DNA from: Erwinia tasmaniensis Et1/99
GTDB lineage: Bacteria > Pseudomonadota > Gammaproteobacteria > Enterobacterales > Enterobacteriaceae
Reading direction: 5' to 3'
Length of the DNA stretch: 64,000 nucleotides
Assembly (NCBI RefSeq): GCF_000026185.1
Contig: NC_010694.1
Span: forward strand, 744,001 to 808,000
The notes beneath the pieces were generated by a model. The model was given only the letters and a program-made list of their open reading frames with translations, searched no databases and was not told the origin of the DNA. Numbering within the stretch: position 1 is the first letter of the stretch; each line of letters begins with the position of its first letter. Shown piece after piece: positions 1 through 7,894 of this stretch. The position numbers were made by a program, and so were the translations under genes.

Positions 1-582
1 TGACTGCTGCCAGCGCGTGCGGCGGTCGCGCAGCAGCGTGCGGGTGAGAATAATGCCGATAGCCAGCGCCAGCAGCATCATCAGGCGCAGGATATTAGTG
101 GTGTTATCCACCTGCTTAACCTCGGTGACCAACACGTGGGTGTCCAGCGTGACGCGCAGGAAACCGCTGGGGCCGTCTTTGCTCTCCAGCGGTTGGACAA
201 TCTGATGATTGAAATAGCTGCCGGCGCGCTGCCCGTCGAGCGCCAGGCGATCGCGCACGTTAATGTTTTCACCGCTGTGCGCCACCAGGTTACCCGATCC
301 ATCATACAAAGAAATATCAAGGATACGGCTTGCGTTCGTCAGCTGGTTCAGCGTGTCGGCGATCCTTTGCTGGTTGTCGTCCGGGTTATCCATCAGCGGC
401 GTCAGACTCCAGGCCACCTGGCGGGTCAGCGTATGCGCCAGCTCCTCAACCTGTTCGGAACGTGCCGCCTGGTGGCTGAGACTGAACCACGATGCGCCCT
501 GCATAAGTATAACCAGTAGCGCAAGGCAGATCAGCACGATCGCCGTACGGTGCAGGCGAAATTTGATTTTGGCTTTTGCCAT
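1..582 (-). CDS. smp: Smp/YtjB-like membrane protein (C-terminus cut by window)
   Basis: Starts at the ATG complementary to 580-582 and stays open to base 1, giving 194 codons. The E. coli SMP (YtjB) protein is about 214 residues, so roughly the last 20 are outside the window. The N-terminus is basic (MAKAKIKFRLHR) and is followed by a membrane segment at about residues 12-33. A soluble, presumably periplasmic, middle follows, with a second hydrophobic segment near residues 165-180. It is divergent from serB, as in E. coli, where the pair shares a spacer. The precise function is not established; the name comes from its position and N-terminal sequence. Confidence 0.88.
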   Translation of the reverse strand, partial: MAKAKIKFRLHRTAIVLICLALLVILMQGASWFSLSHQAARSEQVEELAHTLTRQVAWSLTPLMDNPDDNQQRIADTLNQLTNASRILDISLYDGSGNLVAHSGENINVRDRLALDGQRAGSYFNHQIVQPLESKDGPSGFLRVTLDTHVLVTEVKQVDNTTNILRLMMLLALAIGIILTRTLLRDRRTRWQQS

Positions 583-743
583 GTCGACCCTTAACATTGC
601 CAGATGAATACCTGCCGCCTGGGGTAGCGCGGGGATAGCTTTATGTTGCCAGAAGGCGGGCTTACAGGGTAGCCTCTTGCCAGGTTTTAATGCTCTCCCT
701 GTTTTGCGCATAACGGGGGGTAAAAGTCCTTACAGGAGCTGTA

Positions 744-1721
744 ATGCCAAATAGTCTGACCTGGTGCGACCTGCCTGCTGAAGTCTCTCTCTGGCCGGGG
801 TTACCTCTTTCTTTAAGCGGCGATGAGGTCATGCCGCTTGATTACCGTGCGGGCCGCAGCGGCTGGCTGCTGTACGGGCGTCAACTCGACAAAGCCTGCC
901 TTACCGCCTATCAGCATCAGCTGGGCGCGGCGATGGTGATTGTTAGCGCCTGGGTGGTGGAAGACTATCAGGTGGTGCGCCTTGCCGGTTCACTCACGCC
1001 GCTGGCGACCCGTCTGGCGCATGATGCCGGCCTGGACGTTGCGCCGCTTGGCCGTATTCCGCACCTGAAAACGCCGGGTTTGCTGGTGATGGATATGGAC
1101 TCGACGGCGATTGAAATCGAATGTATCGACGAGATAGCCAAACTGGCGGGCAGTGGCGAGCAGGTTGCCGAGGTGACCGAGCGCGCAATGCGCGGCGAGC
1201 TGGACTTTGCCGCCAGTCTGCGCCAGCGCGTGGCAACGCTGAAAGATGCGGATGCAAATATCCTGAAGACCGTACGCGATGAGCTGCCGCTGATGCCGGG
1301 GCTGACTTCCCTGGTGCAAAAGCTTCAGGCGCTGGGCTGGCACGTGGCGATTGCCTCCGGTGGTTTCACCTGGTTTGCCGAATATCTGCGTGATACGCTG
1401 CATCTGTCGGCGGCGGTGGCCAATGAGCTGGAAATCCGCGACGGTAAACTGACCGGCGAAGTGCTGGGCGATATTGTCGATGCACAATATAAAGCGGATA
1501 CCCTGCGAAAGCTGGCGACGCGTTTTGCTATTTCGCCGCAGCAGACGGTTGCCGTTGGCGATGGTGCCAACGATCTGCCGATGATTAAAGCCTCGGCGCT
1601 CGGCATTGCTTACCATGCCAAGCCGAAGGTTAACCAGCAGAGCGAATTCATTATCCGTCATGCGGACCTGATGGGGGTGTTCTGCATCCTCAGCGGTAGT
1701 CTGATCCACGAAGAGCGTTAA
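744..1721 (+). CDS. serB: Phosphoserine phosphatase SerB
   Basis: Catalyses the last step of L-serine synthesis, O-phospho-L-serine to serine, in the cytoplasm. It is a HAD-superfamily enzyme. The DxDxT nucleophile motif is seen as VMDMDST with Asp117 and Asp119. The second motif is SGGFTWF and the C-terminal Mg-binding loop is VGDGANDLPM. The 325 residues match the usual length of about 322. The start ATG is preceded by an AGGAG at 734-738. It lies 9 nt upstream of radA, so the two are probably cotranscribed, and it is divergent from smp. Confidence 0.97.
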   Translation: MPNSLTWCDLPAEVSLWPGLPLSLSGDEVMPLDYRAGRSGWLLYGRQLDKACLTAYQHQLGAAMVIVSAWVVEDYQVVRLAGSLTPLATRLAHDAGLDVAPLGRIPHLKTPGLLVMDMDSTAIEIECIDEIAKLAGSGEQVAEVTERAMRGELDFAASLRQRVATLKDADANILKTVRDELPLMPGLTSLVQKLQALGWHVAIASGGFTWFAEYLRDTLHLSAAVANELEIRDGKLTGEVLGDIVDAQYKADTLRKLATRFAISPQQTVAVGDGANDLPMIKASALGIAYHAKPKVNQQSEFIIRHADLMGVFCILSGSLIHEER

Positions 1722-1730
1722 GGGGAAGAT

Positions 1731-3113
1731 TTGGCCAAAGCGGTAAAGCGTGCCTTTGTTTGTAATGAATGCGGCGCAGATTATCCACGCTGGCAGGGGC
1801 AATGCAGTGCCTGCCATGCCTGGAATACTATCACCGAAGTGCGCCTGGCGGCATCGCCCACCGTGGCACGTAATGAACGCCTGACGGGGTATGCCGGCAG
1901 CGCCGGGCCCAGCCGCGTGCAGAAACTGTCGGAAATCAGCCTTGATGAACTGCCGCGTTTCTCGACCGGTTTTAAAGAGTTTGACCGGGTGCTGGGCGGC
2001 GGCGTGGTGCCGGGCAGTGCCATCCTGATCGGCGGTAATCCCGGTGCCGGGAAAAGTACCCTGTTGCTGCAAACCCTGTGCAAACTGGCCGAAGGGATGA
2101 AAACCCTGTACGTCACCGGGGAGGAGTCGCTGCAACAGGTGGCGATGCGCGCCCATCGGCTGGGATTACCCACCGCCAACCTGAACATGCTGTCGGAAAC
2201 CAGCATAGAGCAGATCTGCCTGATCGCCGAGCAGGAGCAGCCGAAGCTGATGGTGATCGACTCGATCCAGGTGATGCACATGGCGGATATCCAGTCCTCC
2301 CCCGGCAGCGTTGCCCAGGTGCGTGAAACCGCCGCTTACCTGACGCGCTTTGCCAAAACCAAAGGGGTGGCTATTGTGATGGTCGGCCACGTCACCAAAG
2401 ATGGCTCGCTGGCAGGACCTAAAGTCCTGGAGCACTGTATTGACTGTTCGGTACTGCTGGATGGCGATGCCGACTCGCGCTTTCGTACCCTGCGCAGCCA
2501 TAAAAACCGTTTTGGTGCGGTCAATGAGCTGGGCGTATTTGCGATGACCGAGCAGGGGCTGCGCGAAGTCAGTAATCCATCGGCCATCTTCTTAAGCCGG
2601 GGGGATGAAATTACCTCCGGTAGCTCGGTGATGGTGCTGTGGGAAGGAACGCGTCCGCTGCTGGTCGAAATCCAGGCGCTGGTAGATCACTCCATGATGG
2701 GTAATCCCAGGCGTGTCGCCGTAGGCCTGGAGCAGAACCGTCTGGCGATCCTGCTGGCGGTACTGCACCGCCACGGCGGCCTGCAAATGGCCGACCAGGA
2801 CGTGTTCGTCAACGTGGTCGGCGGGGTCAAAGTGACGGAAACCAGCGCCGATCTGGCGCTGATGCTGTCGATGGTCTCCAGCCTGCGCGATCGCCCACTG
2901 CCACAGGATCTGGTGGTATTTGGTGAAGTGGGGCTGGCGGGAGAAATACGTCCGGTACCCAGCGGGCAGGAGCGTATTTCCGAAGCGGCTAAACATGGAT
3001 TTCGCCGTGCTATCGTGCCTGCTGCAAACGTGCCGAAGAAGCCGCCGGAAAATATGAAAGTGTTCGGTGTGAAGAAGCTGGCCGATGCGCTGGCCATCCT
3101 TGACGACCTATAA
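1731..3113 (+). CDS. radA: DNA repair protein RadA
   Basis: RecA-like ATPase of recombination-intermediate processing and branch migration. The N-terminal zinc finger has Cys11, Cys14, Cys25 and Cys28. The Walker A motif GGNPGAGKS is at about 101-109, a Walker B-like VIDSIQ is at 175-180, and the RadA-specific KNRFG is at 258-262. A C-terminal Lon-like domain follows. The 460 residues are full length. The start codon is TTG at 1731, supported by GGGGA at 1722-1726 and by the conserved MAKAxKRAFVCNECG N-terminus. It follows serB by 9 nt. Confidence 0.96.
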   Translation: MAKAVKRAFVCNECGADYPRWQGQCSACHAWNTITEVRLAASPTVARNERLTGYAGSAGPSRVQKLSEISLDELPRFSTGFKEFDRVLGGGVVPGSAILIGGNPGAGKSTLLLQTLCKLAEGMKTLYVTGEESLQQVAMRAHRLGLPTANLNMLSETSIEQICLIAEQEQPKLMVIDSIQVMHMADIQSSPGSVAQVRETAAYLTRFAKTKGVAIVMVGHVTKDGSLAGPKVLEHCIDCSVLLDGDADSRFRTLRSHKNRFGAVNELGVFAMTEQGLREVSNPSAIFLSRGDEITSGSSVMVLWEGTRPLLVEIQALVDHSMMGNPRRVAVGLEQNRLAILLAVLHRHGGLQMADQDVFVNVVGGVKVTETSADLALMLSMVSSLRDRPLPQDLVVFGEVGLAGEIRPVPSGQERISEAAKHGFRRAIVPAANVPKKPPENMKVFGVKKLADALAILDDL

Positions 3114-3162
3114 ATGACATGACGCGGGCCGGTATGGCTCGCCGATCCTGCAGGAGGCATAC

Positions 3163-4389
3163 GTGTCGTCTTTTGATTATCTGAAAAGCGCAATCCGGCA
3201 ACAGGGCTGTACGCTGCAAAAGGTGGCTGATGCCAGCGGCATGACGAAGGGCTATCTTAGCCAGCTGCTGAATGCCAAAATTAAAAGCCCCAGCGCGCAG
3301 AAGCTGGAAGCGCTGCACCGTTTCCTCGGACTGGAGTTTCCGCGCCGCGAAAAGACCATTGGCGTGGTGTTTGGTAAGTTCTACCCGCTGCATACCGGGC
3401 ATATTTATCTTATCCAGCGCGCCTGTAGCCAGGTCGATGAGCTGCATATCATTATGGGTTACGACGAACCGCGTGACCGTCAGCTGTTTGAAGAGAGCGC
3501 CATGTCGCAGCAGCCAACGGTCAGTGACCGTCTGCGCTGGCTGCTGCAAACCTTCAAATATCAGAAAAATATCCGTATCCACTCCTTTAATGAAGAAGGT
3601 ATGGAGCCGTATCCGCACGGCTGGGATGTCTGGAGCCCGGGTATCCAGGAGTTTATGGCGGATCGGGGCATTATCCCGGATCTGATCTACACCAGTGAAG
3701 AAGCCGATGCGCCGCAGTTCCGCGCTCATCTTGGCGTGGAAGCGGTGCTTATCGATCCAACGCGTTCATTTATGAATATCAGCGGCGGTCAGATCCGTCA
3801 GGATCCGTTTCGCTACTGGGAATATATTCCCACCGAAGTGAAGCCGTTCTTTGTGCGCACCGTGGCGATCCTCGGCGGTGAGTCGAGCGGCAAGTCTACG
3901 CTGGTTAATAAGCTGGCTAATATCTTCAATACCACCAGCGCCTGGGAATTTGGCCGAGATTACGTGTTCTCACATCTCGGTGGTGATGAAATGGCGTTGC
4001 AGTACTCCGACTATGACAAAATTGCTCTCGGCCAGGCGCAGTACATCGATTTCGCGGTGAAATATGCGAACAAAGTCGCCTTTGTTGACACCGATTTTGT
4101 CACCACCCAGGCGTTTTGCAAAAAGTATGAAGGGCGTGAACACCCGTTTGTGCAGGCGCTGATCGATGAGTATCGTTTCGACCTGGTGATCCTGGTAGAG
4201 AATAACGTGCCCTGGGTGGCGGATGGACTACGCAGCCTGGGCAGCTCGGTGGACCGCAGAGAGTTCCAGGCGCTGCTGGTGTCCATGCTGGAAGAGAACG
4301 GCATCAGCTATATACATGTGGATCAGGATAACTACGATGAACGTTTTCTACGCTGCGTGGACCTGGTAAAAGAGATGCTCGGCGCTTAA
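3163..4389 (+). CDS. nadR: Trifunctional NAD regulator NadR
   Basis: Represses NAD synthesis genes and also carries NMN adenylyltransferase and ribosylnicotinamide kinase activities. The 408 residues show the expected three parts. There is an N-terminal helix-turn-helix (about 1-55, with VADASGMTKGYLSQLL). A nucleotidyltransferase domain with GKFYPLHTGH follows at about 70-80. A C-terminal P-loop kinase domain carries GGESSGKST near residue 240. The GTG start at 3163 has an AGGAGG at 3152-3157. It follows radA after 49 nt, continuing the serB-radA-nadR order of E. coli. Confidence 0.96.
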   Translation: MSSFDYLKSAIRQQGCTLQKVADASGMTKGYLSQLLNAKIKSPSAQKLEALHRFLGLEFPRREKTIGVVFGKFYPLHTGHIYLIQRACSQVDELHIIMGYDEPRDRQLFEESAMSQQPTVSDRLRWLLQTFKYQKNIRIHSFNEEGMEPYPHGWDVWSPGIQEFMADRGIIPDLIYTSEEADAPQFRAHLGVEAVLIDPTRSFMNISGGQIRQDPFRYWEYIPTEVKPFFVRTVAILGGESSGKSTLVNKLANIFNTTSAWEFGRDYVFSHLGGDEMALQYSDYDKIALGQAQYIDFAVKYANKVAFVDTDFVTTQAFCKKYEGREHPFVQALIDEYRFDLVILVENNVPWVADGLRSLGSSVDRREFQALLVSMLEENGISYIHVDQDNYDERFLRCVDLVKEMLGA

Positions 4390-4417
4390 TTTCCCCCCGC
4401 GTCATGCCGTCTAAGAT

Positions 4418-4445
4418 CGTAACGCCTGATAAGCCAGGCGTTACG
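4418..4445. terminator. Perfect 11-bp stem-loop downstream of nadR
   Basis: CGTAACGCCTG at 4418-4428 pairs exactly with CAGGCGTTACG at 4435-4445 around a 6-nt loop. It lies 28 bp past the nadR stop. No T-run follows, so it may act as a processing or 3'-end-stabilising hairpin rather than a classical intrinsic terminator. Confidence 0.5.
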
Positions 4446-4538
4446 TGGCACTGCTGTCACTGTTACCTTTCTGTTCAATCAATCGGTATAAAAAGTTTGT
4501 GGGGCGGTAAATGGCCGTTCGAGGCTATTTTTTACGCT

Positions 4539-4554
4539 TGTGAGCGCGCTCACA
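4539..4554. promoter_or_regulatory. Perfect CRP-cAMP operator
   Basis: TGTGAGCGCGCTCACA is a fully symmetric match to the CRP consensus TGTGA-N6-TCACA. It lies about 200 bp upstream of the lipoprotein gene at 4753, in the 363-bp spacer after nadR. A -10-like TATTCAT at 4574-4580 would put the site near -41 (class II activation); that promoter assignment is inference. The rest of the spacer is AT-rich, with a small inverted repeat (TACGCC-AACA-GGCGTA, 4717-4732) just before the ribosome-binding site. Confidence 0.8.
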
Positions 4555-4752
4555 GTTAGGCTCTGGCCCGAATTATTCATCCATTTTTTCTCTCGTTTAC
4601 GCAGCGAAACCTCATTCTATCTCATTGAAAATGATGATCTTAATCACAGCTATGCTGCTTAAAAAATAAACACCCCCTCCGCATCGCATAACGTACAAAA
4701 ACGCATACACTTAAAGTACGCCAACAGGCGTATTCATTGTGGAGGGCCTATC

Positions 4753-6000
4753 ATGCGCCCTGGCAATCCTGGCCGCCCAGGAAAGATTGGGCTGGCAATC
4801 CTGCTTGCATTATCTCTTGCTGCCTGTAGTGGTGGCGGCGGCGGTAGTACAGGCCATACGGCAAAACCAACCGCTGCTGCCAGTTCCGGCAGTGGCACAA
4901 ACGGTAGTGGATCTGGCGGTGGAGGTACATCTGGCGGCGGCGGTATATCGGGCGGTGGCGGTATATCGGGCGGTGGTGGTACATCGGGCGGTGGTGGTAC
5001 ATCGGGCGGTGGCGGTACATTGGGCGGTGGTGGTACATCGGGCGGTGGCGGTACATCGGGCGTGCTGACCACAGGTACCCTTCTCAACAGCGCGGGTGCT
5101 GCGGTCGGCAATGTGGGGTCACAGGTCAGTAGCATTGCCACTCAGACGCCGGTTGGCAGCCTGCCGATTGGCGGCTCAGGCGTTGTCACATTACTTGACA
5201 GCGCGGGTCATGCGGTTACCACCATCGGCAGCGGCATACAAAATGGCGTCGGTCAGTTAGGTAGCAACCCTAATGCTATCGGTGTGACCGCCGCTGGGGT
5301 CCCGGCAGGGGTAGCGGTTCTCGGAACCGGTATCAGCGGGCTGGGAAATTCGCTTTCCGGTAACACGACTAACACGCCGCTCGGTGGCGTCACGGGCACC
5401 GGCGGCAATCTGGTCAGCGCCGTGGGGGGGCTGGTGACCTCTACGGGGAATGGGTTGGCGCAGAACCTGCAAACGGGGCCTGCATCCGGTGTGACTACGG
5501 CCGCAACTGGCCTGGTCACTCCGATAGTGGGTCAGGTACAGGGCGTGACTCAGGGCGTGGGTGGCGCAACCGGTTTGGGGGCGCCTGTCAGCGGTTTACT
5601 TAACAGTGTCGGGAACGTTGTGACCGGTGTCGGAACGCAAATCAGCACCACGACACCTGCTTTAAACGGTCTGGGTCAGGCCGTACAGAATACCGGTATA
5701 GCCGTTTCCCAGACCGGTGGCCTGGTTACCCCGACGGGTAGCGGCTCATCCGGCGGACTGCTCAGCGGTGGCGTGTCACTCGGTGGGGCGGGAGCAGGAT
5801 CAGGAGCGGCTGCGGTGAGTGGGCCACTGGGTGGTGTCGCAACCGCAGTGGCAGGATCGGCCGCGGCGAGCGGATCACTGGGTGGTATCGCCACTACGCC
5901 TACGGGAGCGGCTTCACCTAACGGTTTACCGCTGATGGGTAATACGGTGAACGGCTTAACATCTGGACTGAACTCAGGGTTAATCACCCCGCACCATTAA
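4753..6000 (+). CDS. Gly/Ser-rich, nearly uncharged repeat lipoprotein (putative TpsB-exported surface protein)
   Basis: The 415-residue protein opens with a lipoprotein signal peptide ending in the lipobox LAAC (Cys25). Ser26 at +2 predicts outer-membrane sorting. Residues 54-102 are eight units of SGGGGT/I. The rest is low-complexity Gly/Ser/Thr/Val/Ala/Leu sequence with loosely repeated blocks of the form LLxSxGxxVxxxGxxI (for example near 110, 152 and 280). After the signal peptide I count one Lys, one Asp, a few His, and no Arg, Glu, Phe, Tyr or Trp. The ATG has a GGAGG at 4741-4745. The next gene, 60 bp on, encodes a TpsB/FhaC-like pore, so export through it is a reasonable inference, although no filamentous-haemagglutinin-type TPS domain is visible. 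Databases commonly label such proteins collagen-like; I see no Gly-X-Y periodicity. Function unknown. Confidence 0.85.
   Translation: MRPGNPGRPGKIGLAILLALSLAACSGGGGGSTGHTAKPTAAASSGSGTNGSGSGGGGTSGGGGISGGGGISGGGGTSGGGGTSGGGGTLGGGGTSGGGGTSGVLTTGTLLNSAGAAVGNVGSQVSSIATQTPVGSLPIGGSGVVTLLDSAGHAVTTIGSGIQNGVGQLGSNPNAIGVTAAGVPAGVAVLGTGISGLGNSLSGNTTNTPLGGVTGTGGNLVSAVGGLVTSTGNGLAQNLQTGPASGVTTAATGLVTPIVGQVQGVTQGVGGATGLGAPVSGLLNSVGNVVTGVGTQISTTTPALNGLGQAVQNTGIAVSQTGGLVTPTGSGSSGGLLSGGVSLGGAGAGSGAAAVSGPLGGVATAVAGSAAASGSLGGIATTPTGAASPNGLPLMGNTVNGLTSGLNSGLITPHH
4912..5058 (+). repeat. In-frame 18-bp tandem repeats encoding SGGGGT
   Basis: About eight consecutive 18-bp units, mostly (T)CGGGCGGTGGTGGTACA with T/C variation at third positions and ACA/ATA changes, encode SGGGGT or SGGGGI. 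Because the unit is a multiple of three, copy-number change would alter tract length without breaking the frame. Confidence 0.9.
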
Positions 6001-6019
6001 CAACGGAATGTCTTTATAT

Positions 6020-6045
6020 GCCCCCTGCTTGCGGGGGGCTCTTTT
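6020..6045 (+). terminator. Intrinsic terminator between lipoprotein and exporter genes
   Basis: GCCCCC at 6020-6025 pairs with GGGGGC at 6034-6039 around an 8-nt loop and is followed by TCTTTT. It sits inside the 60-bp gap between the lipoprotein stop and the exporter start. It could therefore lower exporter expression relative to the lipoprotein if the two are cotranscribed. Confidence 0.75.
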
Positions 6046-6060
6046 GCCCGGCATGGGCTG

Positions 6061-7800
6061 ATGGAGACAATCATTTTGAAAATAAAATCATGCGTCGTTG
6101 TTTTTATCAGTGTGGTCAGTGGTCAAAGCTCTGGCGAGATGCTGCCCACTTTAGTTGACCCGAATAACCCCACTCAACGGTCCAGATACGTCCCCGGTGT
6201 AGAGTCAACGAGTCAGTTGACGTCGGCAGGCGCACTCCCTGGATTGGCAGCGCCGCCGCCCGTGATAACGCAGCAATCTCTGGTTACCTTCAATAGTATT
6301 CACTTTGTTGGCGGAACCCGCTATCCGCTGGCGACGCTAACTCTTCCATTTAGCGCGCTGGTGGGGAAAAGGGTTTCCCTGCAGGCGTTACTGACCGCCA
6401 CGGACAGCATTACGCAGCGCTACCATCGCGATGGTTATCCTCTCTCCTACGCCTATATCCCTGCCGATAACTTCCACCAGGGGGTGCTTAACATCGGTCT
6501 GGTGGAAGGGTATGTCGCCAACAGCCGGATACGCAGCGATAACCAGCAGGTTGGCCGCTGGCTGGGCGCGCTGTCGCAGCGGATTATGGCAGAAAAACCC
6601 CTCACTCAGGATACCTTTGACCGTTACAGCATGCTGATGGCGAGAACCCCGGATACCAAAGTGAAGGCAACGGCTAAAAGTCCCGAAAATATTTATGGCG
6701 CGACCGTTTTGGATGTCGACGCGCAGCGGACCCATAACTGGAATGTGATTAACACCCTGGATATGCGCAAAAAGCAAAGTCTGGATTTAGTGAGCGCCAC
6801 GCTGAGCGGATTGACGCCTTACGGTGAGCAATTGGGCGTGGCCACCCTCATCCCGTTAAATAACCAGACTCGTGAATCGTATCTCGGGCTTAACTACCAG
6901 CAATATCTGGGGGATGACGGCCTGCAACTTCAGGTTAAAGGCAGTTATCTCAACCAAAACCCTAGGGATTTTACTCCGTTATTAACGCAGGCCAACGGCG
7001 TGAATATCAATGTGCGCGAGAAAGAGGTGCTGTATAACGCTGGGGTAGGGCTGAATTATCCGCTATTACTCACGGCTAAGCAGCAGTGGAGCCTGGCGGG
7101 AGAGCTGGACTATGTTCATAAGCGCTATGACTACAGGCTACAGGCCGAGCAGGGGGGGCTGACGGCGGATTTGCCCACTATCAACCAGCACCTTCGTTAT
7201 CCGGCAGCAGAGCTTAACCTGTCCGGCAGTCGTCAGTATCAGCAGGCCAGCTGGAATACGCGCTTCAGCGTGCGCCAGGGAATAAACGGCCTCGGTGCCA
7301 GCAATACTACCGGCCCCGGAGACCTCTCTTTTACCCGTTGGCGCGTCAATGGTGATGCTGCCTGGGTATTTAATCAGAAATGGCGTTTGAGTAGCGCCGT
7401 AGAGGGGGACTGGTCCGACAGGTCATTGCCGGAGCCGGAACGCCTGACCTTTGGCGCTTTCCATTTCGGTCGCGGTTATCCCGATTCAGATGCTTCGGGG
7501 GATTACGGAATGGGCGGCCAGGTGGAGATGCGTTATCTCCACGATCGTAGCGCCGGGGACTGGGTTAAAACCATACAGCCTTATGTGATAGTTGACGCTG
7601 CCCGCACCGCCTTTCATCAGTCGGGGCTGGCCAGCAAGCAGCTGGCCTCGTATGGGGCAGGGGTCACGTTTGGCGATAACCGGCACTATGCCCTGTCGCT
7701 GGAAGCTGCGCGTCCGATTGGGGATGTGCCGACTGACAGTAGCAAGCGCGACTGGCGTTTCAGCGCGACCTTTACCTATAACTTTAGCAACGGCATCTGA
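6061..7800 (+). CDS. ShlB/FhaC/HecB-type two-partner secretion outer-membrane pore (TpsB)
   Basis: Predicted outer-membrane beta-barrel transporter of the type Vb family. After a signal-like N-terminus and a Pro-rich linker there are two POTRA-like regions. The first is at about 74-156, with QRYHRDGYPLSYAYIP and a closing GLVEGYV. The second is at about 157-222, with LTQDTFDRYSMLMARTPD. A barrel of alternating beta strands follows, containing the family signature RGY (FGRGYPDSD) near residue 475, and the chain ends with TYNFSNGI. The length of 579 is typical. The ATG at 6061 has no clear Shine-Dalgarno sequence. TTG at 6076 is preceded by GGAG at 6063-6066 and would give a cleaner signal peptide (MKIKSCVVVFISVV), so the true start may be 6076. 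Its likely client is the preceding lipoprotein. Confidence 0.9.
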   Translation: METIILKIKSCVVVFISVVSGQSSGEMLPTLVDPNNPTQRSRYVPGVESTSQLTSAGALPGLAAPPPVITQQSLVTFNSIHFVGGTRYPLATLTLPFSALVGKRVSLQALLTATDSITQRYHRDGYPLSYAYIPADNFHQGVLNIGLVEGYVANSRIRSDNQQVGRWLGALSQRIMAEKPLTQDTFDRYSMLMARTPDTKVKATAKSPENIYGATVLDVDAQRTHNWNVINTLDMRKKQSLDLVSATLSGLTPYGEQLGVATLIPLNNQTRESYLGLNYQQYLGDDGLQLQVKGSYLNQNPRDFTPLLTQANGVNINVREKEVLYNAGVGLNYPLLLTAKQQWSLAGELDYVHKRYDYRLQAEQGGLTADLPTINQHLRYPAAELNLSGSRQYQQASWNTRFSVRQGINGLGASNTTGPGDLSFTRWRVNGDAAWVFNQKWRLSSAVEGDWSDRSLPEPERLTFGAFHFGRGYPDSDASGDYGMGGQVEMRYLHDRSAGDWVKTIQPYVIVDAARTAFHQSGLASKQLASYGAGVTFGDNRHYALSLEAARPIGDVPTDSSKRDWRFSATFTYNFSNGI

Positions 7801-7855
7801 TCCCGTGTCGCGAAAGAGAGTGCAGCTCAAAGGGGTGGGCTGCGCCGGGATGGGA

Positions 7856-7885
7856 GAAAAGACCGATCCTGACTGGCAGGATCGG
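7856..7885 (-). terminator. Terminator of the zinc-type oxidoreductase gene
   Basis: CCGATCCTG at 7863-7871 and CAGGATCGG at 7877-7885 form a perfect 9-bp stem. Read on the minus strand it is followed by TCTTTTCTC, so it terminates the leftward gene ending at 7895. Confidence 0.75.
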
Positions 7886-7894
7886 CCGGCGCGC

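Noticed and set aside
990..2156. Long 388-codon minus-strand frame antisense to serB and radA
   Set aside because: Lies entirely opposite two highly conserved genes; its product shows no recognisable features and its length reflects high GC content.
4912..5058. Possible CRISPR-like array
   Set aside because: Units are 18 bp, contiguous, without spacers, and coding.
4734..5141. Proline-rich minus-strand frame (PPPPDV repeats)
   Set aside because: It is the complement of the Gly-rich 18-bp repeats of the lipoprotein gene and has no ribosome-binding site; the plus-strand gene has a signal peptide and lipobox.
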